NCBI RefSeq assembly: GCF_003148625.1
Contig: NZ_QGGO01000013.1
Location: forward strand, 62,001 to 126,000
DNA length: 64,000 nucleotides
Source of the DNA: Arcicella aurantiaca
Lineage (GTDB): Bacteria > Bacteroidota > Bacteroidia > Cytophagales > Spirosomataceae
Reading direction: 5' to 3'
Position numbers and translations under genes: made by a program. Below the pieces are notes generated by a model, which worked only from the letters and a program-made list of their open reading frames with translations, was not told where the DNA came from and made no database searches. Position 1 is the first letter of the stretch. Every line of letters starts with the position of its first letter. Below, one piece after another: positions 24,806-35,876 of the stretch.

Positions 24806-26053
24806 ATGAATAGTGCAGAATTAATTTCGTCGTTTGCGGATTTTGCAAAAGAAAAAAACATTGACCGTCCGACGATGATAAAAGTGCTGGAAGACGTATT
24901 CCGCACGATGATTCGTAAGAGATATGGAACTGATGAAAACTTCGATGTTATCATCAACCCTGAAAGTGGCGACTTAGAAATGTGGCGTACTCGTGAAATC
25001 GTCGATGACAATTCAGAAGACATCTGGGATTATGATAAAATTCCATTGGAAGAGGCAAAGAAAATTGAACCTGACTTTGAAATTGGCGAAGAAGTAGCAG
25101 AATTAGTTAAATTAGAAGATTTCGGTCGTAGAATTGTACAAACCGCACGTCAAACACTTATTCAAAAAATCAAAGACTTAGAGAAGGAAGGACTTTTTGA
25201 CAAATATAAAGACTTAGTGGGAGAAATGGTTTCGGGAGATGTTTATCAGATTGTCGGAAAAGAACTTATCATCACTGACGGTGAAGGTAATGAATTGACG
25301 CTTCCAAAATCTGAAATGATTCAAAAAGACCGTTTCAAGAAAGGTGAACCCGTAAAAGCAGTTATCCACAAAGTGGACATGAATAATGGTACACCTAAAA
25401 TTATCTTGTCAAGAACATCGCCAGTTTTCTTGGAACGTTTATTTGAACAAGAAATTCCAGAAATTTACGATGGTCAAATCATGATTCGTAAAATTGTACG
25501 TGAACCAGGTGAGCGTGCAAAAGTAGCGGTAGAATCGTATGATGACCGTATCGACCCAGTAGGAGCTTGCGTAGGTATGAAAGGTTCTCGTATTCATGGA
25601 ATTGTTCGTGAATTACAGAACGAAAATATTGACGTAATCAATTACACAGAAAACCTTGAACTTTTAGTAGGCCGTGCATTAAGCCCTGCCAAAGTAAGTT
25701 CAATGAATATCGACAAAGAGAAAAAACGTATTGCGGTGTATTTACAACCCGACCAAGTATCATTGGCAATCGGTAAAGGTGGACAAAATATTAAGTTAGC
25801 AGGTAAATTAGTGGGTTACGAATTAGACGTTTATCGTGATATTAAAGAACACGAGATTGACGACGAAGACGTTGACTTATCAGAATTCTCTGATGAAATC
25901 GAAGACTGGGTAATTGCAGAATTACACAAAATCGGTTTGGATACAGCCAAGCAAGTTCTGGCTTTAAATAGCGACGAATTGATTCGTCGTACTGAACTCG
26001 AAGAAGAAACAGTAGAGGAAGTATTGTCAATCTTGCGTTCGGAGTTTGAGTAA
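24806..26053 (+). CDS. nusA: Transcription termination/antitermination factor NusA
   Basis: A 415-residue NusA. The N-terminal RNA-polymerase-binding domain starts NSAELISSFADFAKEKNIDR; the S1 domain covers about residues 135-200 (GEMVSGDVYQIVGKELIIT), and two KH domains follow with GACVGMKGSRIHGIVRELQN near residue 252 and SLAIGKGGQNIKLAGKLVGY near residue 322. An acidic tail with one helix-hairpin-helix-like element ends the protein; the AR repeats of enterobacterial NusA are absent, as is usual outside Proteobacteria. Second gene of the rimP operon. Confidence 0.96.
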   Translation: MNSAELISSFADFAKEKNIDRPTMIKVLEDVFRTMIRKRYGTDENFDVIINPESGDLEMWRTREIVDDNSEDIWDYDKIPLEEAKKIEPDFEIGEEVAELVKLEDFGRRIVQTARQTLIQKIKDLEKEGLFDKYKDLVGEMVSGDVYQIVGKELIITDGEGNELTLPKSEMIQKDRFKKGEPVKAVIHKVDMNNGTPKIILSRTSPVFLERLFEQEIPEIYDGQIMIRKIVREPGERAKVAVESYDDRIDPVGACVGMKGSRIHGIVRELQNENIDVINYTENLELLVGRALSPAKVSSMNIDKEKKRIAVYLQPDQVSLAIGKGGQNIKLAGKLVGYELDVYRDIKEHEIDDEDVDLSEFSDEIEDWVIAELHKIGLDTAKQVLALNSDELIRRTELEEETVEEVLSILRSEFE

Positions 26054-26055
26054 TG

Positions 26056-26215
26056 TAGCATGAGTAAGTGATAGAATGATAGAATAGTCGTTGTATTCAT
26101 TTCACTTACCCATCAAAGCTATTCTATCATTCAAAGCATTGAGTTTATGAGGTTAGAGCCAATCCGTTTAATAAAATAAACGGCATACTCATAAACCTTA
26201 AACTCATAAACTAAC
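26056..26215. repeat. Word-repeat quasi-palindromes in the nusA-infB gap
   Basis: Two adjacent units: GTGATAGAATGATAGAATAG with CTATTCTATCATTC, and GAGTTTATGAGGTT with AACCTTAAACTCATAAACT. The second also contains a short CCGTTTAATAAAATAAACGG hairpin. The word GAGTTTATGAG recurs at 8057-8284 and 51100-51610. Confidence 0.65.
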
Positions 26216-26260
26216 ATCACATAATCCAACATTATTATAGAAAAGTATCAATCAAAAAGT

Positions 26261-29200
26261 ATGGCAGAAGATAAAATGATGCGTTTGAGCCTTGTGGCAA
26301 AGCAAATTGGCGTAGGTACCTCAACCATCGTACAAAAGCTCTCTGTTCAAGGTCATCGGGTAGAAAATAACCCAAACGCCAAATTAAATTTTGAACAATT
26401 AAAAATCGTCGCAAAAGAATTCGGTGCCGAATATCTTTTAAAAGAATCTGCTCCAGCTCCTAAAGCAGCTGAAGAAGAAGTAGTAGTGGCTCCTCCTGTG
26501 AAGAGACAAGATGACGATTATTTGCCTTTATATTCTCGTGAAGGTGCTAAAAATCAGCCTGTTGCAACTACGCCAACAGAAACGCCAAAGGTTGAAGAAG
26601 TAGCTCCAGAGCCAGAAAAAATTGTTGCAAAAGCAGAGATTCAGCTTAAAGTAATTGGTAAAGTAGAATTGGACGCCAAAGGAAATGTAATTCCTCCAAA
26701 ACCAGTTGTAGAACCAAAACCTGAGCCGCAAATAGAAACACCAAAGGTTGAAGAAGTGAAACCAGTGGTAGTTGAAGTAGTAGAACAACCAAAAGCGGTT
26801 GAACCAGTAGTAGAAATACCAGTAAAAATAGAGGAAGCTCCAAAGCCAATCGTAGAAGAAGCGAAACCAGAGGTGATTGAAAAACCAGTTGTTGAAGCCC
26901 CAATCGTTGAAAAACCAGTAGCAGAAGTCGTGCAACCAGTAGTAGAAAAAACTCCAGTTGCGGAGGTTGTAGAACAACCTAAAGCTTCTGAACAACCAGT
27001 AACTCAGCCCAATAACCCAGTTATTGAGAATAAACCACAACAAGTGAGTGGAGGAAATAATCAAAACCCTCAAAACAAACCACAAGGTGGCTACAACCAA
27101 AACCCTCAGAATAAACAACAGGGTGGCGGTAACAATCAGAATTTCCAAAACCAAAACAGACAACAAGGTGGTAATGGAAATAATCAAAATCCTCAGAATA
27201 AGCAACAAGGTAGCGGGAATAACACGCCACAACAGCCTAAACCTCAGGATAATAACACTCAAAATCAAGCAAATAAGCCAATTCAACAACCTGACAATAA
27301 ACCTCAGAAATTAGGACGTAATGACGCCATTCCTGAAGATACATCAGCTATTGAATTGATTGAAGCAAAAGGAGAACAATTGCGAGGCTTGAAAGTATTG
27401 GGTAAAATTGAATTGCCAGTAGAGACAGGTCGTGGAGGAAATAACCGCAATAATAATAACAACAATAAGAAAAAACGTAAACGTATTGATAAGCCAGGTG
27501 GAGCGAAAGTAACTGAGGCTGAAATCCGTAACGAAAAAGGAGCCCCTCGTCCGAAAAAAGACGGAGCACCAGTTGACCCTAATGCTAAAAAACCAACAGG
27601 TGGAAACACTCAAGGAGGCGGACAAGGAAACAACAATAATAATAACAATAACGGCGGTAACAACAACAATAATAACAATAACAAGCGTAAAGGCAACAAC
27701 AATAATAACACTGGAGCTGCTAAACCGCAAGAAAAAGGAGAAGTTACTGACAAGCAAATTCAAGACCAAATCAAGGCAACAATGGCTCGTCTGCAAGGAC
27801 AGTCAAACAAGTCGAACTTTGGTGCGAAGGAACGTCGTGAAAAACGTAAATTCCGTGCAGATAGAAATGAACAACGTCAATTAGCAGAAGACGAAGAAGC
27901 AAAAATCTTAAAAGTAACTGAATTTATTTCAGCAAGTGAATTGGCTTCTTTGATGGATGTTTCGGTAAACGAAATTATCTCATCATGTATGAGCTTAGGA
28001 ATGTTCGTTTCAATCAACCAACGCCTTGAAGCTGACGTTATTGCTTTAATTACTGAAGAATTTGGATTTGAAGTACAATTTGTATCTGCTGAAGAAGAAA
28101 TTGAAGCAGCTATCCAAGAAGAAGAAGATTCACCAGAAGACTTAGAACCAAGAGCTCCAATCGTAACCATTATGGGTCACGTTGACCACGGTAAAACTTC
28201 ATTGCTTGACTACATTCGTCGTGCAAAAGTTGCCGCAGGTGAAGCAGGTGGTATTACTCAGCACATTGGTGCATATTCAGTAAAACAAGACGATGGTCGT
28301 AGAATTACCTTCTTAGATACACCTGGTCACGAGGCATTTACAGCCATGCGTGCAAGGGGTGCAAAATTAACAGACGTTGCCATTATCGTAATTGCGGCTG
28401 ACGATGCTGTGATGCCACAAACAGAAGAAGCAATCAACCACGCAATGGTTGCAGGCTTACCAATTGTGTTTGCATTCTCTAAAATTGATAAACCAGGAGC
28501 AAATACTGAAAAAATTCGTGAACAATTATCTATCAAAAATATCCTTGTAGAAGAATGGGGTGGTAAATACCAAACGCAAGAACTTTCTTCTAAATCAGGT
28601 ATGGGGGTAAATGAACTACTCGAAAAAGTATTGCTTGAGGCTGAAATGTTAGAATTGACAGCTAATGCAAACAAACGTGCCGTAGGTACAGTTGTAGAAG
28701 CTTCATTAGATAAAGGACGTGGTTATGTTGCCAATATCTTGGTTCAAGCAGGAACATTGAAAGTAGGTGACATGATGCTTGCAGGTGCTCACTACGGACG
28801 TGTAAAAGCGATGTTCGACTATCGTGGAAACAAGCTAAAAACAGCAGGTCCATCAACACCAGTACAAGTATTGGGTTTAAGTGGAGCTCCAGCAGCAGGT
28901 GATAAATTGAGCGTGATGGAAAATGAGCGTGATGCTCGTGAAATTGCTCACAAACGTGAACAAATCCTACGTGAACAATCATTACGTACTCGTAAGCACA
29001 TTACACTTGAAGAAATTGGTCGTCGTAAAGCAATTGGTACATTCAAAGAATTGAACGTAATTGTGAAAGGTGACGTGGACGGTTCAGTAGAAGCATTATC
29101 AGATTCATTATTGAAACTATCTACCGAAGAAGTACAAGTAAGAATTATCCATAAAGGGGTTGGACAAGTTTCAGAATCAGACGTATTGTTGGCTTCGGCT

Positions 29201-29656
29201 TCAGATGCGGTGATTGTGGCATTCCAAGTTCGTCCAAGTACAAACGCACGTCGTTTGGCAGAAAACGAACAAATCGAAATCCGTACATATTCAGTTATCT
29301 ACCAAGCAATTGATGATGTTCGTGATGCAATGGAAGGTTTATTAGCTCCAACATTCGAAGAAGTAATTACCGCAAACATTGAGGTTCGTGATGTATTCAA
29401 AATCTCAAAAGTTGGTACAGTTGCTGGTTCTTATGTATTGGACGGTACGGTTAAACGTTCTAACAAAATCCGTGTAATTCGTGACTTCGTAGTAATTCAT
29501 GAAGGTGAAATTTCTGCTCTGAAACGTTTCAAAGACGATGTTGCAGAAGTTAAGTTTGGCTACGAATGTGGTCTTTCTATCAAAAACTTCAATGACTTAG
29601 AAGTAAGTGACATTATTGAGTGTTACGAAATGAAAGAAGTGAAACGTACTTTATAA
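26261..29656 (+). CDS. infB: Translation initiation factor IF-2
   Basis: An 1131-residue IF-2. Residues 1-60 form the IF2_N-like start ([20 protein letters not shown]). Residues 65-260 are Pro/Glu/Val-rich, and 265-530 are very rich in Asn/Gln/Gly with long Asn runs. The GTPase core has G1 GHVDHGKTS near residue 638, G3 DTPGHE and G4 SKID, followed by the beta-barrel domain, the C1 domain and the fMet-tRNA-binding C2 domain, ending VKRTL. The core is canonical and essential. The N-terminal 530 residues are unusually long and low in complexity, probably disordered. Confidence 0.96.
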   Translation: MAEDKMMRLSLVAKQIGVGTSTIVQKLSVQGHRVENNPNAKLNFEQLKIVAKEFGAEYLLKESAPAPKAAEEEVVVAPPVKRQDDDYLPLYSREGAKNQPVATTPTETPKVEEVAPEPEKIVAKAEIQLKVIGKVELDAKGNVIPPKPVVEPKPEPQIETPKVEEVKPVVVEVVEQPKAVEPVVEIPVKIEEAPKPIVEEAKPEVIEKPVVEAPIVEKPVAEVVQPVVEKTPVAEVVEQPKASEQPVTQPNNPVIENKPQQVSGGNNQNPQNKPQGGYNQNPQNKQQGGGNNQNFQNQNRQQGGNGNNQNPQNKQQGSGNNTPQQPKPQDNNTQNQANKPIQQPDNKPQKLGRNDAIPEDTSAIELIEAKGEQLRGLKVLGKIELPVETGRGGNNRNNNNNNKKKRKRIDKPGGAKVTEAEIRNEKGAPRPKKDGAPVDPNAKKPTGGNTQGGGQGNNNNNNNNGGNNNNNNNNKRKGNNNNNTGAAKPQEKGEVTDKQIQDQIKATMARLQGQSNKSNFGAKERREKRKFRADRNEQRQLAEDEEAKILKVTEFISASELASLMDVSVNEIISSCMSLGMFVSINQRLEADVIALITEEFGFEVQFVSAEEEIEAAIQEEEDSPEDLEPRAPIVTIMGHVDHGKTSLLDYIRRAKVAAGEAGGITQHIGAYSVKQDDGRRITFLDTPGHEAFTAMRARGAKLTDVAIIVIAADDAVMPQTEEAINHAMVAGLPIVFAFSKIDKPGANTEKIREQLSIKNILVEEWGGKYQTQELSSKSGMGVNELLEKVLLEAEMLELTANANKRAVGTVVEASLDKGRGYVANILVQAGTLKVGDMMLAGAHYGRVKAMFDYRGNKLKTAGPSTPVQVLGLSGAPAAGDKLSVMENERDAREIAHKREQILREQSLRTRKHITLEEIGRRKAIGTFKELNVIVKGDVDGSVEALSDSLLKLSTEEVQVRIIHKGVGQVSESDVLLASASDAVIVAFQVRPSTNARRLAENEQIEIRTYSVIYQAIDDVRDAMEGLLAPTFEEVITANIEVRDVFKISKVGTVAGSYVLDGTVKRSNKIRVIRDFVVIHEGEISALKRFKDDVAEVKFGYECGLSIKNFNDLEVSDIIECYEMKEVKRTL

Positions 29657-29684
29657 TCAATCGATTCGTTTCTATTAAGCATAT

Positions 29685-29726
29685 AAAACGGGTTTCTGCA
29701 AGTTTGTAGAAACCTGTTTTTATTTT
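29685..29726 (+). terminator. Intrinsic terminator of the rimP-nusA-infB operon
   Basis: Stem CGGGTTTCT paired with AGAAACCTG around a short loop, followed by TTTTTATTTT, 29 nt after the infB stop. Confidence 0.8.
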
Positions 29727-29836
29727 AGAAAGGACTGGTCGCATGAAAATGTTTTATGGTCGTTAAAAATTCATGCCATGTAAGGATTCTATTTCTCTGA
29801 TGCTTATGTTTTATTAGATTTGTAAAAAAACATACC

Positions 29837-30859
29837 ATGACCAAAACGCTTCCTAAATATCAAACTATATTTTTACACCTTGCTTTTTGGGCATTTGTGT
29901 TAGCATTACCATTTTTGTTAAAGTATTCAACTCCCCCAACAGGAATACATAAAAAGACAGTCATTCAGTCGTTCACAATGACTGAATTCTTCACAATTTT
30001 TGCCCTCATCAATGTTCCTTTCTTTTATTTGAATAGTGAAATCTTAATTCCAAAAATATTACATAAAAAAGGGATTTTAGTATATTTAATTTCAGCAATA
30101 GGATTAATTGTAGGAGTTTTTTTTCTGCATACATTAATTAAAGACATTTTTTTTCCCGGTCAATTTATTCCAAGAACAGGCTCATCTTTTCAGTTGCTTT
30201 TCTTTTTGGCAATAAGTGCTGCATACAGAATTATGTCCGATAATTTGCAATATGAACAAGAACAGAAAGAGCAAGAAACTGAAAAACTAAAATCTGAACT
30301 ATCATTTTTACGTTCACAGATTAGTCCGCACTTTATGTTTAATGTGCTAAATAGTATCGTTTCTTTATCACGAAGAAAACCAGAAAAGGTTGAACCTGTG
30401 GTAGTTAAACTTTCAGACTTGATGCGTTATATGCTTTACGAATCTGATGATGCCAAAGTTACATTGCAACGAGAAGCTCAATACCTTAGAGCCTATATAG
30501 AACTCCAACAATTACGTTTTGGTGATGACATTGAGATTAATTTTAATGCTGACAATCTAAACGGAAACAAAACTATTGAACCCATGTTATTGATTCCATT
30601 TGTTGAAAATGCCTTCAAACATGGCGTTGGTATGATTATAAATCCAACAATTGATATTGATTTACATACAACAGACAGTAAAATTACGTTTGAAGTAAAG
30701 AATAAAGTAAACAGACAATATAAAGAGGAAAAAGACGGAGCTTCGGGTATTGGTTTGGCTAACGTAAAAAGACGTTTGGAATTATTATATCCCGATAACC
30801 ATAGGCTAACGATTAAAGATGAAGACCAATTTTATGGTATTTATTTAGAAATTAGTTAA
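29837..30859 (+). CDS. LytS/YehU-type sensor histidine kinase
   Basis: A 340-residue membrane kinase. About four hydrophobic segments lie in residues 1-140, with no sensor domain of recognisable type. A short coiled coil (EQEQKEQETEKLKSEL) leads into the His_kinase box FLRSQISPHFMFNVLNSI near residue 155, where the His of SPHF is the phospho-acceptor. The ATPase part has LLIPFVENAFKHG near residue 250 and GIGLANVKRRLE near residue 305. It forms a pair with the LytTR regulator that starts 80 nt downstream. The stimulus is unknown. Confidence 0.93.
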   Translation: MTKTLPKYQTIFLHLAFWAFVLALPFLLKYSTPPTGIHKKTVIQSFTMTEFFTIFALINVPFFYLNSEILIPKILHKKGILVYLISAIGLIVGVFFLHTLIKDIFFPGQFIPRTGSSFQLLFFLAISAAYRIMSDNLQYEQEQKEQETEKLKSELSFLRSQISPHFMFNVLNSIVSLSRRKPEKVEPVVVKLSDLMRYMLYESDDAKVTLQREAQYLRAYIELQQLRFGDDIEINFNADNLNGNKTIEPMLLIPFVENAFKHGVGMIINPTIDIDLHTTDSKITFEVKNKVNRQYKEEKDGASGIGLANVKRRLELLYPDNHRLTIKDEDQFYGIYLEIS

Positions 30860-30862
30860 AAA

Positions 30863-30919
30863 TAGCACAGACTTTAGTCTGTAAATCAAATAGAAATTAC
30901 AGACTAAAGTCTGTGCTAC
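30863..30919. repeat. REP/BIME palindrome, ACAGACTTTAGTCTGT family, inverted pair
   Basis: TAGCACAGACTTTAGTCTGTAA and its exact complement TTACAGACTAAAGTCTGTGCTA, separated by about 12 nt. It sits between the histidine kinase and the response regulator genes, directly after the kinase stop codon. Confidence 0.85.
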
Positions 30920-30939
30920 TCTTTAAAACTCATAAAATT

Positions 30940-31656
30940 ATGCTAAACTGTATCGCCGTTGATGACGAAAATCTGGCACTTGACCTTATTGAAGATAATA
31001 TTCAGAAAATTCCATTTTTGAATCTTGTAAAAAGATGTAAAAATGCGTTTGAAGCAATGGAAATCCTCCAAAATCAAGAAATTGACTTACTATTTTTAGA
31101 TATTCAAATGCCTGGAATTACTGGCGTACAGTTTTTACAAAGTCTTCCAAATAGCCCAATGGTTATTTTTGTGACGGCTTACAAACAATATGCTTTGGAA
31201 GGTTTTAACTTAAATGTGATTGATTATTTATTAAAACCAATTGATTTTGAGCGTTTTCTAAAAGCAGTTAACAAAGCTTACGAACTTCATAATTTGAAAC
31301 AAAAATCAAACCTTGTTGAAAATGTTGTTGAACCTGCCAAACCTACTACCATTTTTGTCAATGCCGACTATTCTTTAGTGAAATTGAAAATAGATGAAAT
31401 CACGTATATTGAGGGTTTGAAAGACTACATCAAAATCCATCTAAATTCATCTACAAAACCGATTGTTACCCGAATGACGATGAAATCTATCGAAGAAAAA
31501 CTACCTTCTTTAGAATTCTTCCGTGTCCACAAATCCTTCATTGTATCTTTAGATAAAATTGAGTCTATCCGAAATTTAAAAATCAAAATCGGAAATGCAC
31601 AAATACCTGTAAGTGAAAGCTATTCTGAAGATTTTTTCAAATTGATTGGACAGTAA
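30940..31656 (+). CDS. LytTR-family response regulator
   Basis: A 238-residue regulator from the ATG at 30940; an upstream GTG lies inside the REP element and is unlikely. The receiver domain has AVDDENLALDL, the phospho-acceptor Asp in LLFLDIQMPGITG near residue 57, the Thr in VIFVTAY and the Lys in LLKPIDF. The LytTR DNA-binding domain starts near residue 138 (IFVNADYSLVKLKIDEITYI) and includes FFRVHKSFIVSLDKI. Cognate partner of the upstream kinase by position. Target genes are not evident. Confidence 0.94.
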   Translation: MLNCIAVDDENLALDLIEDNIQKIPFLNLVKRCKNAFEAMEILQNQEIDLLFLDIQMPGITGVQFLQSLPNSPMVIFVTAYKQYALEGFNLNVIDYLLKPIDFERFLKAVNKAYELHNLKQKSNLVENVVEPAKPTTIFVNADYSLVKLKIDEITYIEGLKDYIKIHLNSSTKPIVTRMTMKSIEEKLPSLEFFRVHKSFIVSLDKIESIRNLKIKIGNAQIPVSESYSEDFFKLIGQ

Positions 31657-32004
31657 GGAGATGAATTGGCTCGCCGAGTTGTACCCATAATTACGATTTA
31701 CGAATAACTCGATTTACGATTAAAGACCAATTCGTCAAGGTTACGCACCCCGTCTAAATCAAAGCAATCGTCAATAATTTAGGGGTTAGTGGCTGGCAAT
31801 AGCACTAAATCACAGAACGGCTTTATGTTTTGTAAACTCTATAATTACTATTTAACAAATTTTAACGTTACTTCTTCACAATATTTACCCAAAATTCGGT
31901 GTATTATTAGTAGAAAACCTTTCTCCAGTTCAGTATTACATAAGCAAATGGCAATTTCTTGATAAGATTGCCCTAACTTTGTATTCTTTTTAAAAAACAA
32001 GTAA
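31657..32004. other. Gene-free stretch before the TonB receptor gene
   Basis: No coding capacity is seen. It holds a quasi-palindrome (GATGAATTGGCTC at 31660 with GACCAATTCGTC at 31725, enclosing repeated ATTTACGA words). Near its end, TAACTTTG at 31974-31981 matches the Bacteroidota -7 element; a good -33 partner at the right distance is not evident. Confidence 0.5.
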
Positions 32005-34815
32005 ATGAAAAAACTTTTTCTATTAGCCACCTTTCTTATATGCTCATTGCAAGGATTCTCGCAGGTGACAACATCTACGGGAATTACCATCAAAGATGAA
32101 TTTTATAACAATCGACAGTTGGTTGAAATTTTAGGGGATTTAGAAGCTAAAACAGGAGCTAAATTCAAATACGAACCAAGCATTCTTAAAGGAGTTTATG
32201 CAAGTTATTGGTTTGATAATATGTCGTTGGAAATAGGAATGAAAGGGCTTTTGAAAGGCTCTGGACTAAAATTCTATGTAGATGATAACCAAGTGGTAAA
32301 CATCATTCCAAAGTCACAGAAAGTTTACGTAAAAAGTAGCTACAACAGTGGTACGTATTATGGAGGAAATGCAAGTGATGTACCAGCCATTGCAGCTCCA
32401 ACTGTGCCAAATACACCATCAACAGGTGTTGCTCCTATCCAAACGGAACGCCCTAAAATTGCGGTTATCAATAACAGACAAGTTGTAAAATCTCCGACAA
32501 AATACAACTTTACTTTTACAGGGCGTATTATTGATACACGTACTTCAGAACCTCTCCCTTTTGTTAATATCTCAATCAGAAGTAACAAATCTGGAACGCA
32601 AGGTAACGTAGATGGATATTTTACGTTATTGAAGGTGCCAACAGATACAACTACGTTAGTTTTGAGCTACATTGGATACATTACCACAACTATCAAACTT
32701 GTGCCTGATGCCCCTATCAATGGTGTAACTATTGAAATGGAACCTGATAATTCAGAGTTGGACGAAGTGGTAGTTAAAGGCGAAAAAACAGAAGTTTTAA
32801 AAGCAGCTGAAACAATCGGTATGTTTAAAATGACGCCTCGAAATATCGCTAAATTGCCAAATGTTGGAGAAAAAGATATTTTCCGTTCATTCCAATTAAT
32901 GCCAGGAGTTAGTGCTGCTAATCAGTCTTCATCTGGTTTATATGTGCGTGGTGGTACGCCTGACCAAAACTTGGTTCTTTATGATGGTTTTACGGTTTAT
33001 TACGTTGACCACTTATATGGTTTCTTCTCAGCTTTCAACTCAAACCCAATCAAAGACGTTCAACTTTACAAAGGTGGTTTTGATGCTAAGTTTGGCGGAC
33101 GTATTTCTTCCGTAGTAGAAATTACGAGTAAAGACGGTAACAAACGTGAAAGAAATTTTGGTGGTGACATCACCCTAATGAGTGCTAATATTTGGGCAGA
33201 AGGGCCTGTTAATAAAGATAAAAGATTGACTTTCTCGGTTGCTGGTAGACGCTCATGGGCTGGACCTCTTTACAACAAAATCTTTGATACTTTCAATAAT
33301 TCAACGGCACAAACAGGAGGAATTGGTTTCCGTCGTCAAACAACTAATTCACAAACTGCCAGCTCATATTTTTATGATTTGAATGGAAAATTAACTTTCA
33401 AGCCTTCCGAAAACGAAAATATTGCATTGAGCTTTTATAATGGTGACGACGTTTTGGATAACTCTCAAAGTATTACGTCTCCATTTGGTGGAACAGGTGG
33501 ATTTAGCAATACTGACCTTTCTAAATGGGGAAACACAGGGTCAAGTTTGAAATGGTCGAAACGTTGGAGCGATAAATTTTACACCAATGCACTGGTAAGT
33601 TATTCAAACTTCTTTAGTAACAGAGATAACACAAATTCTTCAACTTTTACTACTGCTACTGAAACTCGTACTGTAAAATTCGGAGCGTTAGAATCGAATA
33701 ACTTGACCGACTTCTCAGCAAAATTTGATGTAGAATATAAAACTTCTCCAACCAATAGCGTTCTGTTTGGTATTCAAGCCAACAAATTAGCGATTGATTA
33801 TTCTTATAGCCAAAACGATACTCTTGAAATTATTGGTAAGAGAGACAGAGGAAATCTAATTGCGGCATACATTCAAGATGAATTGAAATTAGGAAACTTA
33901 GCCTTAAAAGGTGGTTTAAGAATGTCATATTTTACTCCTACTTCAAAAACCTATTTTGAACCACGTTTATCTGCCTCTTATGCCGTTAACGACCGTTTAA
34001 AATTCAAAGGTGCATGGGGTATTTATAATCAATTTGCGAAACAAGTTGAACGTGAAGACATCACAAATGGTAGCCGTAATTTCTGGGTATTAGCCAATAA
34101 TTCTTATTTACCAGTGACTACTTCAACGCATTATATCTTTGGATTTAGTTATGAATTGAACGACTACCTTTTTGACGTAGAAGGTTATTATAAAGATATT
34201 CAAAACGATACTCGTTATACACTTCGTTTTGCTCCGCAAATTGGTCGTGGTTTATTAGCAAGCGAAACCTTCTTTAATGGTACAGGAAAAGTAAAAGGTA
34301 TTGACTTTTTGGTTCAGAAGAAATTTGGAGATTATACAGGTTGGGTTGGTTATACTTTAGCTCAGTCTGACAAAGTAATTACTCAATTTTCATCAGACCC
34401 ATTCCCTTCAAATTTTGATGTAAGACACGAATTTAAGTCTGTCAATATTTACAAATTAGGTCGTTGGGATTTAGGAGCTACTTGGATTTTTGCAACAGGT
34501 AAACCTTATACATCTATCGTTGGAGGTTATACCGTGAAATTATTAGATGGTTCAACAAAAGATTTTACAGACCCATCAATTACCAACGGAAACCGTTTAC
34601 CAGATTCGCACCGTTTAGATGTATCGGCTAACTATAATTATTCGCATGGTACAATCGGGTTATCAATTTACAATCTTTATGGTCGTACCAATGTTTGGTA
34701 CAAAAAATACCAAACTGTAACTGATGCCACCACAAACGAGCGTTATTTGTCAATTACAGATGTTAACTATCTTGGATTTACACCAAATATTACATTCACG
34801 TATAAATTTAGATAG
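32005..34815 (+). CDS. TonB-dependent receptor with STN and carboxypeptidase-like domains
   Basis: A 936-residue outer-membrane receptor. After a signal peptide (residues 1-20) come an STN-like domain (residues 25-110), a Ser/Pro/Thr linker, a carboxypeptidase regulatory-like domain (FTGRIIDTRTSEPLPFVNIS near residue 172), a plug with VRGGTPDQNLVLYDGFTVYY near residue 315 and a C-terminal beta-barrel ending FTYKFR. STN plus plug is the transducer-type layout, where an anti-sigma factor may be contacted, but no sigma/FecR pair is adjacent. The next gene is the usual DUF4249 partner. Ligand unknown. Confidence 0.93.
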   Translation: MKKLFLLATFLICSLQGFSQVTTSTGITIKDEFYNNRQLVEILGDLEAKTGAKFKYEPSILKGVYASYWFDNMSLEIGMKGLLKGSGLKFYVDDNQVVNIIPKSQKVYVKSSYNSGTYYGGNASDVPAIAAPTVPNTPSTGVAPIQTERPKIAVINNRQVVKSPTKYNFTFTGRIIDTRTSEPLPFVNISIRSNKSGTQGNVDGYFTLLKVPTDTTTLVLSYIGYITTTIKLVPDAPINGVTIEMEPDNSELDEVVVKGEKTEVLKAAETIGMFKMTPRNIAKLPNVGEKDIFRSFQLMPGVSAANQSSSGLYVRGGTPDQNLVLYDGFTVYYVDHLYGFFSAFNSNPIKDVQLYKGGFDAKFGGRISSVVEITSKDGNKRERNFGGDITLMSANIWAEGPVNKDKRLTFSVAGRRSWAGPLYNKIFDTFNNSTAQTGGIGFRRQTTNSQTASSYFYDLNGKLTFKPSENENIALSFYNGDDVLDNSQSITSPFGGTGGFSNTDLSKWGNTGSSLKWSKRWSDKFYTNALVSYSNFFSNRDNTNSSTFTTATETRTVKFGALESNNLTDFSAKFDVEYKTSPTNSVLFGIQANKLAIDYSYSQNDTLEIIGKRDRGNLIAAYIQDELKLGNLALKGGLRMSYFTPTSKTYFEPRLSASYAVNDRLKFKGAWGIYNQFAKQVEREDITNGSRNFWVLANNSYLPVTTSTHYIFGFSYELNDYLFDVEGYYKDIQNDTRYTLRFAPQIGRGLLASETFFNGTGKVKGIDFLVQKKFGDYTGWVGYTLAQSDKVITQFSSDPFPSNFDVRHEFKSVNIYKLGRWDLGATWIFATGKPYTSIVGGYTVKLLDGSTKDFTDPSITNGNRLPDSHRLDVSANYNYSHGTIGLSIYNLYGRTNVWYKKYQTVTDATTNERYLSITDVNYLGFTPNITFTYKFR

Positions 34816-34899
34816 TTTATCTTTAGAATAAATCTGAATTGGTTTACGGGATTTTATTCTAAATTCAAAAACCAAGCATAACTCATTGAAATACTAAAT

Positions 34900-35763
34900 A
34901 TGAAATCAAATTCAAAATATATAAAACTCATTGCCTCAACGTTTATTTGTGCGTTGGCAGTGGGGCTTTTAAGTGCTTGTGAAGAAGTATCAACTTCTAT
35001 TCCGGGAGGAGCAAAAGCAATTGTTGAAGCATATTTAATTCCAAATAAGCCCATAACCTTAAAAGTAAAAAAAGAAATTGCGTATAGCGAAGACTTAACT
35101 AACAAAGAGACATTTATTGCAGGTTTATCTATCAAGGTTACAGGCTCAGACGGAACATCTTATGCTTTGAAACCTTTCCAAGATACTTTGTACGTTTCAG
35201 AGAGCAACGTGAAACTAAAAGTTGGGGTAACGTATAATTTATCATTCGATTATAATGGCAAAAACGTTTCTGCAAGTACCATTATTCCTACTAAACCTGT
35301 GGGAATAGCTTCTGACGTAAAATCAATCGTGAGAACACGCCAAGTAATTACGACGACGGGAGGTTTTGGAAGAAATTTAGATGATAATGTTGACGTTAAT
35401 TTATCTTGGACGAACCCAAATAACGAATACCACTTTGTAGTTGCAGACAATATTGAGCCAAATCTTGATTTGGTGGTTACTTTGCCAACTTCAAGTTCTA
35501 CAACCGTTTCAGATTTTAATCGTCGTTTTAGAAGCCAACCCGTACAAGGAACAGCAACTCGTTTGCGTTCTCAAGAATTTCAATATTTTGGTAGATATAA
35601 TATTGTGGTTTTAAAGGTAAATCCAGATTATGCCGCACTTTATAATACCTCTGGGACGACTTCTCAAAATATCAGTACGCCACCAACCACCATCACCAAT
35701 GGACTTGGTATTTTTACAGGTGTAAATGCTGATACTTTATCATTTTTAGTAAAGGAAAGATAA
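34900..35763 (+). CDS. DUF4249 domain lipoprotein
   Basis: A 287-residue lipoprotein with lipobox LLSAC (Cys near residue 27). The mature protein starts with GAKAIVEAYLIPNKPITLKV, a layout like DUF4249 proteins, which regularly follow TonB receptors of this type in Cytophagales. It is mostly beta by pattern. It lies 84 nt after the receptor, likely in the same transcript, and ends at a strong terminator. The function in the pair is not known; a substrate-capturing surface lipoprotein is the usual suggestion. Confidence 0.8.
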   Translation: MKSNSKYIKLIASTFICALAVGLLSACEEVSTSIPGGAKAIVEAYLIPNKPITLKVKKEIAYSEDLTNKETFIAGLSIKVTGSDGTSYALKPFQDTLYVSESNVKLKVGVTYNLSFDYNGKNVSASTIIPTKPVGIASDVKSIVRTRQVITTTGGFGRNLDDNVDVNLSWTNPNNEYHFVVADNIEPNLDLVVTLPTSSSTTVSDFNRRFRSQPVQGTATRLRSQEFQYFGRYNIVVLKVNPDYAALYNTSGTTSQNISTPPTTITNGLGIFTGVNADTLSFLVKER

Positions 35764-35778
35764 AAAACAGAAATACAG

Positions 35779-35821
35779 AAGGGGATAAAAGGAAATGACA
35801 TTTCTTTTATCCCTTTTTTTG
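35779..35821 (+). terminator. Intrinsic terminator after the TonB receptor/DUF4249 genes
   Basis: Stem AAGGGGATAAAAGGAAAT paired with ATTTCTTTTATCCCTTTT, with a 3-nt loop and a T-tract. Confidence 0.88.
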
Positions 35822-35876
35822 TTTCTGACCATAATCAAATATGCTTGAAAGTAGCTAAGTTATTACAAAAAATACC

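Noticed and set aside
26528-27289. Long open frame (253 codons) on the minus strand opposite infB
   Set aside because: It is the reverse of the Pro/Glu/Gln-rich region of IF-2 and gives a compositionally biased Trp/Phe/Leu-rich product; no start context, no neighbours.
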